Assembly: GCF_034387475.1 (NCBI RefSeq)
Contig: NZ_JAXCIL010000001.1
Span: forward strand, 2,976,001-3,040,000
Reading direction: 5' to 3'
Origin: Pseudomonas sp. Teo4
Lineage (GTDB): Bacteria; Pseudomonadota; Gammaproteobacteria; Pseudomonadales; Pseudomonadaceae
DNA length: 64,000 nt
Made by a program: the position numbers and the translations under genes. Shown here piece after piece: positions 1 through 8,355 of this stretch. Numbering within the stretch: the stretch's first letter is position 1; the number at the start of each line of letters is the position of its first letter. The notes below the pieces were generated by a model that saw only the letters and a list, made by a program, of their open reading frames with translations, was not told where the DNA came from and did not search any database.

Positions 1-849
1 CTGGATGAACAGCTGCGCATTGCCCGCCTCAACCTGCGCAATGCCCGCGACGTGCTGGGCCTGGTCGAGGCACGCCAGCGCTCCGGCTCGGCCACCCGCC
101 TGGAGCTGGCCCAACAACGCAGTCTGGTGGCCGCCCAGGAACGCCAGCTGCCGCTGCTGGAGCAACGCCGCCAGGACAACCGCGTCACCCTGGCCACCTT
201 GCTCGGCGACCCGGTGCAGAACCTGCCAAGCAGCGACGAACGCATCGACGCCGTGCAGTGGCCGGCGATTGGCAGCGGCGTACCCAGCGAACTGCTTACC
301 CGCCGCCCCGACATCGCCACCGCCGAAGCGCGCCTGGCAGCGGCCAGTGCCAACGTGCAGGTGGCCAGGGCCGCCATGCTGCCCAAGCTGACCCTTGGCG
401 CCGAGTTCGGTTCGGGGGCACGCACCCTGCCCCAGGTGTTCGACAGCCCCTACTACACGCTTACCTCCGGGCTGGTCGCGCCCATCTTCAACAACGGCCG
501 TCTGCGCGCCGCGCGTGATCTGGCCAAGGCCGAACAGGAAGAACTGCTACAGACCTACCGCAGCAGCATCCTGGCCGGATTCGCCGATGTCGAGAAAGCG
601 CTCAACGCCATCAACGGCGTCGACCGCCAACGGCAGTGGCAGGATGAGGAAGTGCAGCAGGCGCGTCTGGCTTTCGACCTCGCCCAACAGCGTTATGGTG
701 CCGGGGCCGAGACACTGCTGACGGTACTGGAAACCCAGCGCACGCTGTATGAGGCGCAGGATCAGCAAGCCCAGTTGCGATTGGCACGGCTGCAGGGAAG
801 CGTGGCGCTGTACAAGGCGCTGGGGGGTGGCTGGCAGGTGGGGCAGTGA
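1..849 (+). CDS. opmQ: OpmQ-type outer-membrane efflux protein, 3' part
   Basis: The frame is already open at base 1, so the gene starts upstream; 282 residues are visible. The protein is an outer-membrane factor of the TolC/NodT family. It shows the conserved segment TRRPDIATAEARL, typical of the second repeat of the family (about residues 99-111 of the visible part), followed by the beta-strand region PKLTLGAEFGSG, then a long alpha-helical stretch. In pseudomonads the exporter PvdR-PvdT-OpmQ secretes and recycles pyoverdine. The assignment to opmQ rests mainly on position next to pvdP, because outer-membrane factors look alike. PvdR and PvdT would lie just left of the window. It ends at TGA and is followed by a REP-type hairpin. 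Confidence 0.82.
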   Translation: MDEQLRIARLNLRNARDVLGLVEARQRSGSATRLELAQQRSLVAAQERQLPLLEQRRQDNRVTLATLLGDPVQNLPSSDERIDAVQWPAIGSGVPSELLTRRPDIATAEARLAAASANVQVARAAMLPKLTLGAEFGSGARTLPQVFDSPYYTLTSGLVAPIFNNGRLRAARDLAKAEQEELLQTYRSSILAGFADVEKALNAINGVDRQRQWQDEEVQQARLAFDLAQQRYGAGAETLLTVLETQRTLYEAQDQQAQLRLARLQGSVALYKALGGGWQVGQ

Positions 850-891
850 GTTGCCCATGGGTGTAATTGCATGGCACGGGCTTCGCCCGTG

Positions 892-955
892 ATCGCCGGC
901 AAGCCGGCTCCCACAAGGACCGCGCAGATCCTGTAGGAGCCGGCTTGCCGGCGAT
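892..955. repeat. REP-type inverted repeat after opmQ
   Basis: Two 22-base arms (892-913 and 934-955) are complementary: atcgccggcaagccggctcc... and its reverse. They enclose about 20 bases. This is the Pseudomonas intergenic REP type, here between the ends of opmQ (+) and pvdP (-), where it may also stop transcription from both sides. The rest of 850-998 holds nothing else recognisable. Confidence 0.8.
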
Positions 956-998
956 GGGCCAACAGGCCGTTGCCCCAAGGTGGGCAGCCTGTGAAGCC

Positions 999-2621
999 CT
1001 AGGCCAGCAACCCTTTCAATGAAAGATGCCGCGCATACCACGGCCGCTTCGGCACCTGGCGCATGAACCCGGCCAGCTTGCCTTCGTCCTCGCCAAAGAT
1101 GATGCGCAAGGCCAGCTTCATGGTCTCGACATCCATTTCCACCGACTTGCCCGGCCTGACCCCAGGCACCGTGCTGCAACCATGGGTATCGGGCCCCAGC
1201 CAAGGGTCGGCCACGTCCACCCAACGTCCCGGCGCGAACCAGGGCACGCCGTTGACCTGCAGCCGGCTCACCTCGCCAGGATGGAAACGCTCATGGGCGG
1301 CGAACCAGTCCTCCAGACGATCGTCGATCCAACCATGGAAACGCCAGAAAACCGGGTGCACGTGGGACGAGAATGGGTCGCCCAGAAAATCGTTTTCCGC
1401 CGCGTACCAACGCGGCGCAAAGTCGTCCAGCTCGCGCGCCAACGGCACCGGTGCGCCGTTGGAGGGGTCGCGCGGCACCGAAGCCCAGCGCATGTGCAGC
1501 CAGTCGTGCAGGCCCAGCTCCATCTCCGAACCCAGTTGCCCCAAGGTCATCCGCGACAGGTAGCGCGGGTCTCGGTATTGCGACTCCCAGACCGCGAAGT
1601 TGCCATGGAACGTCTCGGCCCGCTTGATACCGTTGACCCACTCGCTGAACGAATCGTCCCCCGGCGCCAACCAGGTCGGTGGCACCGAGCAGCCGTCGAC
1701 GTTATCGAAATAGCGGGCGAACCCCAGGCGGTCACGTTCGAGCTCCGGCTGTGGCAACGGGAAGCTCGGCCAGGATGGCAGCGGCTGCAGGGCACGGGCT
1801 GCGGCCAGCATGTGCCGATGCATGAAGAAGAAGTCCTCGCCCGAGCCGTTGCGGTCCTTGAGCTTGCCCCGGGCATCGCGCTCCCGGTCACGGGGGCCTG
1901 GCTGCCAGCCCAGGCCGCGCAGGGCGTCGCGTTTTTCATCCGGCAGGTTGTGCCACTTGTCCCGTGAGGCATGCCACAGCTGGTGGAACAGGCGATGCTC
2001 CGGCGAAATCAGCCAGTTCAGCAACGGCGGCTCAAGGGCGATGGTCTGACGTGCTTCGGGGACGCGCTGGCGGATGGCGACGAAGCGGTTGTCCTGTAGC
2101 GGCAGTGCCAAGGGCCGATCCAGCGCGGAAATACGCCCGCTCAAGGTCTCGCTGCCGGCATTGCCGAACTCGCCCCACACTTCATCGAAGGTGATCGCCA
2201 TCTCGTAGCCCGGATGACTGCCATCCTCGGGCTTCAGACGCCAGTACAGGCGATTGGGCTCGGCTTCGACCAGGTCACCGATCAACTGGTAGCGCGGCGC
2301 CTGTTCGCTGCGCAGGCGCTGGGCGTTGTCCAGGCAACCGCGCACGCCACGCCCTCGCGCGGCAATGTCGATGAACAGTTCCAGCTCCTGGGCCGGCAAC
2401 CCGGCAAGCCCGGCATCGGCGCCTTCGAAACGGATGGTCCAGATGCCACGCAGGCGGTTGCCCAGGCGCTGGCCCGCAGTGTCGGCAAGCTCCACGCTGG
2501 CCTCCCCCGGGGTTATCGGGAACTCTTCCTTGGTCAGCTCGCGGTGTGCGTAATAGGCCGCCGGCACCGCCGCGCCCACCAAGGCCACACCGGCCATGAA
2601 CCCTCGTCGAGAAATCGTCAT
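999..2621 (-). CDS. pvdP: PvdP, periplasmic tyrosinase for pyoverdine chromophore
   Basis: A copper tyrosinase that oxidises the Tyr-derived part of the precursor ferribactin, forming the dihydroxyquinoline chromophore in the periplasm. The protein begins with a twin-arginine signal (SRRGFMAGVAL, residues 4-14), as expected for a cofactor-loaded exported enzyme. Histidine-rich copper-site motifs are visible: HRLFHQLWH near residue 210, HRHM near 270, LHDWLHMRW near 370 and HVHPVFWRFHGW near 425. I chose the ATG at 2621 rather than the in-frame ATG at 2642. AGGTAGGG lies just before it, and its distance to the PvdS box (about 46 bases) equals that of the divergent pvdM. It is transcribed away from pvdM. 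Confidence 0.93.
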   Translation of the reverse strand: MTISRRGFMAGVALVGAAVPAAYYAHRELTKEEFPITPGEASVELADTAGQRLGNRLRGIWTIRFEGADAGLAGLPAQELELFIDIAARGRGVRGCLDNAQRLRSEQAPRYQLIGDLVEAEPNRLYWRLKPEDGSHPGYEMAITFDEVWGEFGNAGSETLSGRISALDRPLALPLQDNRFVAIRQRVPEARQTIALEPPLLNWLISPEHRLFHQLWHASRDKWHNLPDEKRDALRGLGWQPGPRDRERDARGKLKDRNGSGEDFFFMHRHMLAAARALQPLPSWPSFPLPQPELERDRLGFARYFDNVDGCSVPPTWLAPGDDSFSEWVNGIKRAETFHGNFAVWESQYRDPRYLSRMTLGQLGSEMELGLHDWLHMRWASVPRDPSNGAPVPLARELDDFAPRWYAAENDFLGDPFSSHVHPVFWRFHGWIDDRLEDWFAAHERFHPGEVSRLQVNGVPWFAPGRWVDVADPWLGPDTHGCSTVPGVRPGKSVEMDVETMKLALRIIFGEDEGKLAGFMRQVPKRPWYARHLSLKGLLA

Positions 2622-2666
2622 TACCCTACCTGTGTCCGCCATGAAGCAGGCTCTATCCCAGCAAGG

Positions 2667-2690
2667 ACGTATGTTCCCCGGCGAAATTTA
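2667..2690 (-). promoter_or_regulatory. PvdS-type iron-starvation promoter of pvdP
   Basis: On the minus strand the sequence reads TAAAT, 16 bases, CGT, the consensus bound by the ECF sigma factor PvdS. It lies 46 bases before the chosen pvdP start. Together with the box on the other strand it forms a compact divergent promoter. Confidence 0.88.
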
Positions 2691-2713
2691 GCCGTGCCGT
2701 GACAACCCCCCGC

Positions 2714-2737
2714 TAAATTTCCACCTGCCAAGCTCGT
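2714..2737 (+). promoter_or_regulatory. PvdS-type promoter of pvdMNO
   Basis: TAAAT at 2714-2718, 16 bases, then CGT at 2735-2737. It lies 47 bases before the pvdM ATG and only 23 bases from the opposing pvdP box. Confidence 0.9.
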
Positions 2738-2784
2738 CCCTCCCAGATAGCCCAAGCCCCCGGCATTCGCGGACCTGAATCGAG

Positions 2785-4143
2785 ATGGCAATGACAAGAC
2801 CTCGCTGGAAGAAAACCTTGTACATCGGCGTGCCCCTGGCCCTGCTGCTCGGCGCCGGCGGCTACCTGGCCTGGAACCAGTGGCTGAGCCCTGCGCCCCA
2901 CTATCCGCGCGAAGTGGTCAAGCAGGCCGATGAGCTGCAAGAGCGGCTGATTTCCTTCGACAGCCACATCACCCTGCCGCTGGACTTCGGCACCCACGGC
3001 CAGGAAGCCGACAAGGATGGCGACGGCCAGTTCGACCTGGCCAAGGCGGCCAAAGGGCGGTTGTCGGGCGCTGCGCTGACCATCTTCGGCTGGCCGGAAA
3101 TCTGGAACGGCGCCAACGCGCCGCACCGCCCGACCGCAGGCTTTCTCGACGAAGCCCGCAACCAGCAAGAGGTACGTTACAAGATCATTTCCGGCCTGGT
3201 GCGCGATTTCCCCAACCAGGTCGGTATCGCCTACACCCCCGAAGACTTCCGCCGCCTGCACGGTGAAGGCAAGTTCGCCATCTTCATCAGCATGCTCAAC
3301 GCCTACCCCCTGGGCAATGACCTGAACCTGCTAGACACCTGGGCGGCACGCGGCATGCGCATGTTCGGCTTCAGCTACATCGGCAACAACGACTGGGCCG
3401 ATTCGTCGCGCCCGCTGCCGTTCTTCAATGACTCGCCCGACGCCCTGGGCGGCCTCTCGCCCATTGGCAAGCAGGCGGTGCAACGGCTCAACGACCTGGG
3501 GGTGATCATCGATGTCTCGCAGATGTCCACCCAGGCCCTGGAGCAGGTCAGCGCCCTGACCCGCGCGCCCATCGTCGCCTCGCACTCCGCGCCACGGGCC
3601 ATGGTCGACATCCCGCGCAACCTCAGCGACCGCGAGTTGCAGCTGATCAAGAACAGCGGCGGCGTGGTACAGATCGTCGGCTTCTCCGGCTACCTGCGCC
3701 CACTGACGCAAAAGACCCAGGACAAACTCAACGCCCTGCGCGCCAAGTTCGACCTGCCACCGCTGCCCAACCTGGCCATGGCCCTGATGCCCGGCGACCC
3801 GATCATCGCCGCCTGGCCCGAGCAGCGCTTCGGCAGCTACGCCAGCCAGCTCTACGCCATTCTCGATGAAGAACCCAAGGCCAGCCTGAAAGACCTGGGC
3901 GATGCCATCGACTACACCGTGCGCAAGATCGGCATCGACCACGTCGGCATTGCCTCGGACTTCAACGAAGGCGGCGGCGTGCAAGGCTGGGACGATGTCA
4001 GCCAAGTGCGCAACGTCACCGCCGAGCTGATCCAGCGCGGCTATTCCGAGGCCGATATCGCCAAGCTGTGGGGCGGCAACTTCCTGCGTGTCTGGGCCCA
4101 GGTGGAAAAGGCCGCCAGCCCTTCCCTTTCCTCTACCCGGTAA
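2785..4143 (+). CDS. pvdM: PvdM, periplasmic dipeptidase-like pyoverdine maturation protein
   Basis: A member of the membrane (renal) dipeptidase family M19, 452 residues. A short basic N-terminus is followed by a hydrophobic segment (LYIGVPLALLLGAGGYLAW, about residues 12-30) that acts as membrane anchor or signal. The metal-site motif FDSHITLPLDF lies near residues 56-66 and the late motif ASDFNEGGG near 390. In fluorescent pseudomonads PvdM is required for oxidation of ferribactin together with PvdP; a peptidase activity is not established. It starts an operon with pvdN (8-base gap) and pvdO. The ATG at 2791 is an alternative start, preceded by GAGATGGCA. Confidence 0.92.
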   Translation: MAMTRPRWKKTLYIGVPLALLLGAGGYLAWNQWLSPAPHYPREVVKQADELQERLISFDSHITLPLDFGTHGQEADKDGDGQFDLAKAAKGRLSGAALTIFGWPEIWNGANAPHRPTAGFLDEARNQQEVRYKIISGLVRDFPNQVGIAYTPEDFRRLHGEGKFAIFISMLNAYPLGNDLNLLDTWAARGMRMFGFSYIGNNDWADSSRPLPFFNDSPDALGGLSPIGKQAVQRLNDLGVIIDVSQMSTQALEQVSALTRAPIVASHSAPRAMVDIPRNLSDRELQLIKNSGGVVQIVGFSGYLRPLTQKTQDKLNALRAKFDLPPLPNLAMALMPGDPIIAAWPEQRFGSYASQLYAILDEEPKASLKDLGDAIDYTVRKIGIDHVGIASDFNEGGGVQGWDDVSQVRNVTAELIQRGYSEADIAKLWGGNFLRVWAQVEKAASPSLSSTR

Positions 4144-4151
4144 GCGCAACC

Positions 4152-5432
4152 ATGAGCGACCGCCGCACCTTTCTCAAACACGCCAGCCTGCTCGCCGTCG
4201 CCCTGCCCTTGGGCGGCGGCCTCGGCCAGGCTCTGGCCGCCCCTGCCAAGCCGCCGGTGCAGGGTGACCGCTGGACGCAACTGCGCCAGCTGTTCAACCA
4301 AGACCCGGACTACCTGCACCTTTCCAACTTCCTGATCACCTCGCACCCCAAACCTGTGCAGGAGGCCATCGACCGCTACCGTGCCAGCGTCGACCGCAAC
4401 CCTGGCCTGGTGATGGACTGGGACCGCCAGGAGCCGTGGCAGCACGAAGCCCGTGTACGTGAATGGGCCGGCAAATACCTGCAGGCGCGCCCCGGCCAGA
4501 TCGCCCTGACCGGCAGCACCACCGAAGGCCTGGCAATCGTCTATGGCGGGCTGCACGTGCGCCCGGACCAGGAAGTCCTGACCACCATCCACGAGCATTC
4601 CGCCGCCGAAGCGGTGCTCGACTTCCGCACCCAGCGCCAGGGCACCCAGGTGCGCCGGATCCGCCTGTTCAAGGACCCAGCCAAGGTCAGCACCGACGAG
4701 ATCGTCGGCAACATCGACCACAGCATCCGACCCAACACCCGGGTGCTGGGCATGACCTGGGTACAGTCGGGCAGCGGCGTGAAGCTGCCCCTTGCAGAGA
4801 TCGGCGCGGTGGTCGACCGACACAACCGCAACCGCGCCGAGGCCGACCGCATCCTTTATGTCGTCGACGGCGTGCATGGTTTTGGCGTGGAAGACCTGAG
4901 CTTCCCGCAGATGAACTGCGACTACTTCATCGCCGGCACCCACAAATGGATGTTCGGCCCGCGTGGCACCGGCATCATCTGCGCACGCAGCGAGCAGCTC
5001 AAGGACATCACGCCGCTGATCCCGACCTTCTCCCAGGACAGCGATTTCGCCACCAGCCTCACCCCCGGCGGCTACCACGCCTTCGAGCACCGCTGGGCAC
5101 TGGACGAAGCCTTCAAGCTGCACCTGCAATTGGGCAAGGCCGACGTCCAAAGCCGCATTCACCAGCTCAACAGCTACCTCAAGCAGCGCCTGGGCGAACA
5201 CCGCCAGGTCGAACTGGTGACTCCGCTGGCCCCGGAGCACAGCGCCGGCTTCACCTTCTTCCGGGTCAAGGACCGCGACAGCGACAAGGTTGCCGCCGCC
5301 CTGCTGCGGCAGAAGGCGATTGTCGATGCGGTGTACCGCGACGTCGGCCCGGTGATCCGCTCCGCGCCCGGCCTGCTCAACGACGAAGCACAGATCGACC
5401 GTTTCATGACCCTGCTCAGCGCCCAGCTGTGA
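4152..5432 (+). CDS. pvdN: PvdN, PLP-dependent enzyme modifying the Glu side chain
   Basis: A periplasmic PLP enzyme of the aminotransferase class V / cysteine desulfurase fold, 426 residues. In P. fluorescens and P. aeruginosa PvdN converts the glutamate attached to the chromophore into succinamide; this is known from the family. A twin-arginine signal (SDRRTFLKHASLLAVALPLGG, start at residue 2) is clear. The PLP-lysine segment AGTHKWMFGPRG lies near residues 260-271, and VVDGVHGFGVEDL before it provides the cofactor aspartate. The start at 4152 follows the pvdM stop by 8 bases. An upstream in-frame extension to 4068 would overlap pvdM and lose the signal, so I rejected it. Confidence 0.93.
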   Translation: MSDRRTFLKHASLLAVALPLGGGLGQALAAPAKPPVQGDRWTQLRQLFNQDPDYLHLSNFLITSHPKPVQEAIDRYRASVDRNPGLVMDWDRQEPWQHEARVREWAGKYLQARPGQIALTGSTTEGLAIVYGGLHVRPDQEVLTTIHEHSAAEAVLDFRTQRQGTQVRRIRLFKDPAKVSTDEIVGNIDHSIRPNTRVLGMTWVQSGSGVKLPLAEIGAVVDRHNRNRAEADRILYVVDGVHGFGVEDLSFPQMNCDYFIAGTHKWMFGPRGTGIICARSEQLKDITPLIPTFSQDSDFATSLTPGGYHAFEHRWALDEAFKLHLQLGKADVQSRIHQLNSYLKQRLGEHRQVELVTPLAPEHSAGFTFFRVKDRDSDKVAAALLRQKAIVDAVYRDVGPVIRSAPGLLNDEAQIDRFMTLLSAQL

Positions 5433-5462
5433 CGCCCGTTTTCCATTAGCACGAGACGACTC

Positions 5463-6380
5463 ATGAGCCCTGAACCGCACGTTCGCCACCGCGCCCTTTG
5501 CGCACTCGCACCGCTGGCCCTGCTGGCCCTGCTCACGGCCAGCGCCTCGGCGCAGGCCGCCACGCCCAAGCCCGGCACAGTCTTCAAGGACTGCGAAAAG
5601 GGCTGCCCGGAAATGGTGGTGCTGCCCACCGGCTCGTTCATGATGGGCACTCCCGATGACGAAGTGGGCCGCCAGGCCGATGAAGGTCCGCTGCACAAGG
5701 TCACCTTCGACAAACCGTTCGCCATCAGCCGCTTCCAGGTCACCTTCGACGAATGGGATGCCTTCATCAAGGCCACTGGCTACAAGATGCCCAGTGGCGA
5801 CGACCGCCCGGGCCGCCTGTGCCAGGCCGGCACCGCCACCCAGGGTGGACGCCCCACCTACGGCGGCAACCTGAAGGTGACCGGCAAGCACCCGGCCGTG
5901 TGCATGAACCTCAATGAAGTGCAGGACTATGTGGCCTGGCTGTCGAAGAAAACCGGCAAGCAATACCGCCTGACCAGCGAATCGGTGCGCGAGTATGCGG
6001 CCCGCGCTGGCAGCACCGGCCCATTCCCCTTCCCGTTCGATGAAGGCAAGGAATACAGCATCGCCAAGCATGCCAACACCTACGGCCCGGCCGATGGCTA
6101 CAGCTACACAGCGCCAGTCGGCAGCTTCCCGGCCAATGCCTTCGGTGTGTACGACATGCACGGCAACATCTACGAGTGGACCGCCGACTGCAAGCACGAC
6201 AACTATGTCGGCGCGCCGACCGACGGCAGCCCGTGGCTGGAGAAGGACTGCAAGTTCCAGAGCATTCGCGGCAACGACTACGGCGAAGCGCCGGTGTTCT
6301 CCCGCTCCGGCAACCGCAACGACCTCTACCCCAACGAGCGCGGCGACTGGATCGGGTTTCGTGTAGTGCGCGATCTCTGA
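5463..6380 (+). CDS. pvdO: PvdO, formylglycine-generating-enzyme-like chromophore finishing protein
   Basis: A periplasmic protein of the FGE-sulfatase (SUMF1) family, 305 residues. It is known to catalyse the last oxidation of dihydropyoverdine to pyoverdine. A Sec-type signal peptide ends near ASAQAA (about residue 36). Family motifs are visible: LPTGSFMMGTPDDE near residue 55, GVYDMHGNIYEWTADC near 224 and the C-terminal GFRVVRDL. It is the last gene of the pvdM-pvdN-pvdO unit, 30 bases after pvdN. A REP hairpin follows the stop. Confidence 0.93.
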   Translation: MSPEPHVRHRALCALAPLALLALLTASASAQAATPKPGTVFKDCEKGCPEMVVLPTGSFMMGTPDDEVGRQADEGPLHKVTFDKPFAISRFQVTFDEWDAFIKATGYKMPSGDDRPGRLCQAGTATQGGRPTYGGNLKVTGKHPAVCMNLNEVQDYVAWLSKKTGKQYRLTSESVREYAARAGSTGPFPFPFDEGKEYSIAKHANTYGPADGYSYTAPVGSFPANAFGVYDMHGNIYEWTADCKHDNYVGAPTDGSPWLEKDCKFQSIRGNDYGEAPVFSRSGNRNDLYPNERGDWIGFRVVRDL

Positions 6381-6407
6381 CCGAGCCCGAGGGAAAGCCC
6401 ATCACTC

Positions 6408-6504
6408 GTGGGAGCTGGCGAAGCCTGCGATCGAGGGCACAGCCCTCGCATAAGCCGATAGTGGGGCCGCCGTGCGGCCCATCGCAGGCTCCGCCAGCTC
6501 CCAC
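6408..6504. repeat. REP pair between pvdO and pvdE
   Basis: Two facing copies of a 24-base element, gtgggagctggcgaagcctg... (6408-6431) and its near-complement (6481-6504), with small internal stems between. The same element recurs at 10825-10968 and 42750-42910. The gap 6381-6600 otherwise contains only the pvdE promoter. Confidence 0.8.
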
Positions 6505-6531
6505 AGCGGTTATAGCCTCCCAGATTCCCGC

Positions 6532-6555
6532 TAAATTCCCCCGCCCACCAGTCGT
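6532..6555 (+). promoter_or_regulatory. PvdS-type promoter of pvdE
   Basis: TAAAT at 6532-6536, 16 bases, CGT at 6553-6555, 45 bases before the pvdE ATG. It lies just after the REP pair, so pvdE has its own iron-starvation start. Confidence 0.9.
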
Positions 6556-6600
6556 CCTACAGGGAGCCCAAAGCCATTTTCCTAAGCGGAACCCTGCCCC

Positions 6601-8250
6601 ATGACTCAGCCACCCCGCGGCGCCCTCAGCGAATTGTTCGCCCTGCTCAGACCCTTCTGGCCCATCGTCGCCCTCTCCATCGTCCTGGGCATGGTCGGCG
6701 GCCTCAGCGTCACCGCCCTGCTCGCCAGCATCAACACCGCCCTGCACAGTGACGGCAACATCACCAGCACCGCCATCGCCGCCTTCGCCGGCCTGTGCCT
6801 GCTGGCCCTGGCCTGCTCGATCAGCTCCGACATCGGTACCAACTACGTCGGCCAGAACATCATCGCCAAACTGCGCAAGGAACTGGGCGAGAAAACCCTC
6901 GCCGCCCCCATCGAGCAGATCGAACGCTACCGCAGCCACCGCCTGATCCCGGTGCTGACCCACGACGTCGACACCATCAGCGACTTCGCCTTCGCTTTCG
7001 CCCCGCTGGCCATCTCGATGACCGTCACCCTCGGCTGCCTGGGCTACCTGGCCATGCTGTCGTGGCAGATGTTCCTGCTGATGGTGGTGGCCATCGCCAT
7101 CGGCAGCGTCGCCCAGTTCGTCGCCCAGGCCAGCGGCGGCCGTGGCTTCGCCGCCGCGCGTGAAGCCGAAGACACCCTGCAGAAGAACTACAGCGCCATC
7201 GCCGAAGGCGCCAAGGAACTGCGCATCCACCGCCCGCGCCGCAACCGCATGTTCAGCCAGGGCGTGCAGGCCACCGCCGACTTCATCTGCAAGACCCAGA
7301 TCAAGGCCATCAACACCTTCGTGGTGGCCAAGACCTTCGGCTCGATGCTGTTCTTCGTGGTCATCGGCATGGCCCTGGTGCTGCAGTCGCTGTGGCCGAG
7401 CAACGACAAGACCGTGATGAGCGGCTTCGTGCTGGTGCTGCTGTACATGAAAGGCCCGCTGGAACACCTGATCGGCACCCTGCCCATCGTCAGCCGCGCC
7501 AAGGTCGCCTTCGCCCGCATCGCCCAGCTGTCCGAACAGTTCTCCTCGCCCGAACCGCACCTGCTGCTCGACGCCAAGGCCAGCAAGCCCGAGCCGGTGC
7601 ACAGCCTGGAGCTGGTGAACGTGGGTTACGCCTTCCCGCCGGTCGAAGGCAGCGAGCCGTTCCGCCTGGGCCCGGTCAACCTGCGCATCGAACAGGGCGA
7701 CATCATCTTCATCGTCGGCGAAAACGGCTGCGGCAAGACCACCCTGATCAAACTGCTGCTGGGCCTGTACGCCCCGCACCAGGGTGAGATCCGCCTCAAC
7801 GGCAAGGCCATCGACCCCAGCAACCGCGACGAATACCGCCAGTTGTTCACCACCATCTTCGCCGACTACTACCTGTTCGACGACGTGGTCGAAGGCGACT
7901 TGCACATCCCCGACGACGCCAACCGCTACCTGCAACGCCTGGAAATCGGCCACAAGGTCAGCGTGCGCGACGGCAGCTTCACCACCACCGACCTGTCGAC
8001 CGGCCAGCGCAAGCGCCTGGCCCTGATCAACGCCTGGCTCGAAGAGCGCCCGGTGCTGGTCTTCGACGAGTGGGCGGCGGACCAGGACCCGACCTTCCGC
8101 CGCATCTTCTACACCGAGCTGCTGCCCGACCTGAAACGGCTGGGCAAGACCATCATCGTCATCTCCCACGACGACCGCTACTTCGATGTGGCGGACCAGT
8201 TGGTGAGGATGAACAGCGGCAAAGTGAGCTCATCCCCCGTACCGGCCTGA
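6601..8250 (+). CDS. pvdE: PvdE, ABC exporter of the pyoverdine precursor
   Basis: An inner-membrane ABC exporter of the cyclic-peptide exporter type, 549 residues, with fused membrane and ATPase domains. It carries ferribactin from cytoplasm to periplasm, where PvdP, PvdM, PvdN and PvdO act. Hydrophobic helices occupy about residues 15-300. The ATPase shows Walker A GENGCGKTT near residue 374, signature LSTGQRKRLAL near 465, Walker B VLVFDEW near 485 and the switch histidine in ISHDDRYFD near 522. The start is directly after the promoter spacing seen for the other pvd genes. fpvA follows on the same strand. Confidence 0.95.
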   Translation: MTQPPRGALSELFALLRPFWPIVALSIVLGMVGGLSVTALLASINTALHSDGNITSTAIAAFAGLCLLALACSISSDIGTNYVGQNIIAKLRKELGEKTLAAPIEQIERYRSHRLIPVLTHDVDTISDFAFAFAPLAISMTVTLGCLGYLAMLSWQMFLLMVVAIAIGSVAQFVAQASGGRGFAAAREAEDTLQKNYSAIAEGAKELRIHRPRRNRMFSQGVQATADFICKTQIKAINTFVVAKTFGSMLFFVVIGMALVLQSLWPSNDKTVMSGFVLVLLYMKGPLEHLIGTLPIVSRAKVAFARIAQLSEQFSSPEPHLLLDAKASKPEPVHSLELVNVGYAFPPVEGSEPFRLGPVNLRIEQGDIIFIVGENGCGKTTLIKLLLGLYAPHQGEIRLNGKAIDPSNRDEYRQLFTTIFADYYLFDDVVEGDLHIPDDANRYLQRLEIGHKVSVRDGSFTTTDLSTGQRKRLALINAWLEERPVLVFDEWAADQDPTFRRIFYTELLPDLKRLGKTIIVISHDDRYFDVADQLVRMNSGKVSSSPVPA

Positions 8251-8256
8251 GACGAC

Positions 8257-8296
8257 AAAAAAAAATAGCGGCGAATTCTTTCCGGAATTTGCCGCT
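8257..8296 (-). terminator. Hairpin plus T-run, facing the minus strand, before fpvA
   Basis: Stem arms 8267-8278 and 8285-8296 pair with one mismatch around a 6-base loop. Read on the minus strand the hairpin is followed by ATTTTTTTTT, the form of an intrinsic terminator. No minus-strand gene is known to need it here. On the plus strand the A-run comes first, so it should not stop pvdE transcription. The gap 8251-8355 shows no clear PvdS box. Confidence 0.55.
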
Positions 8297-8355
8297 GAAT
8301 GCGTCTTCTTATCAACAACCAAAAAATCTGCCGATAACTTACATGAGCATTTGAA

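Noticed and set aside
5911..8169. Long minus-strand frame opposite pvdO and pvdE
   Set aside because: The plus strand carries clear ABC exporter motifs and the opposing translation has no recognisable domain and an unnatural composition.
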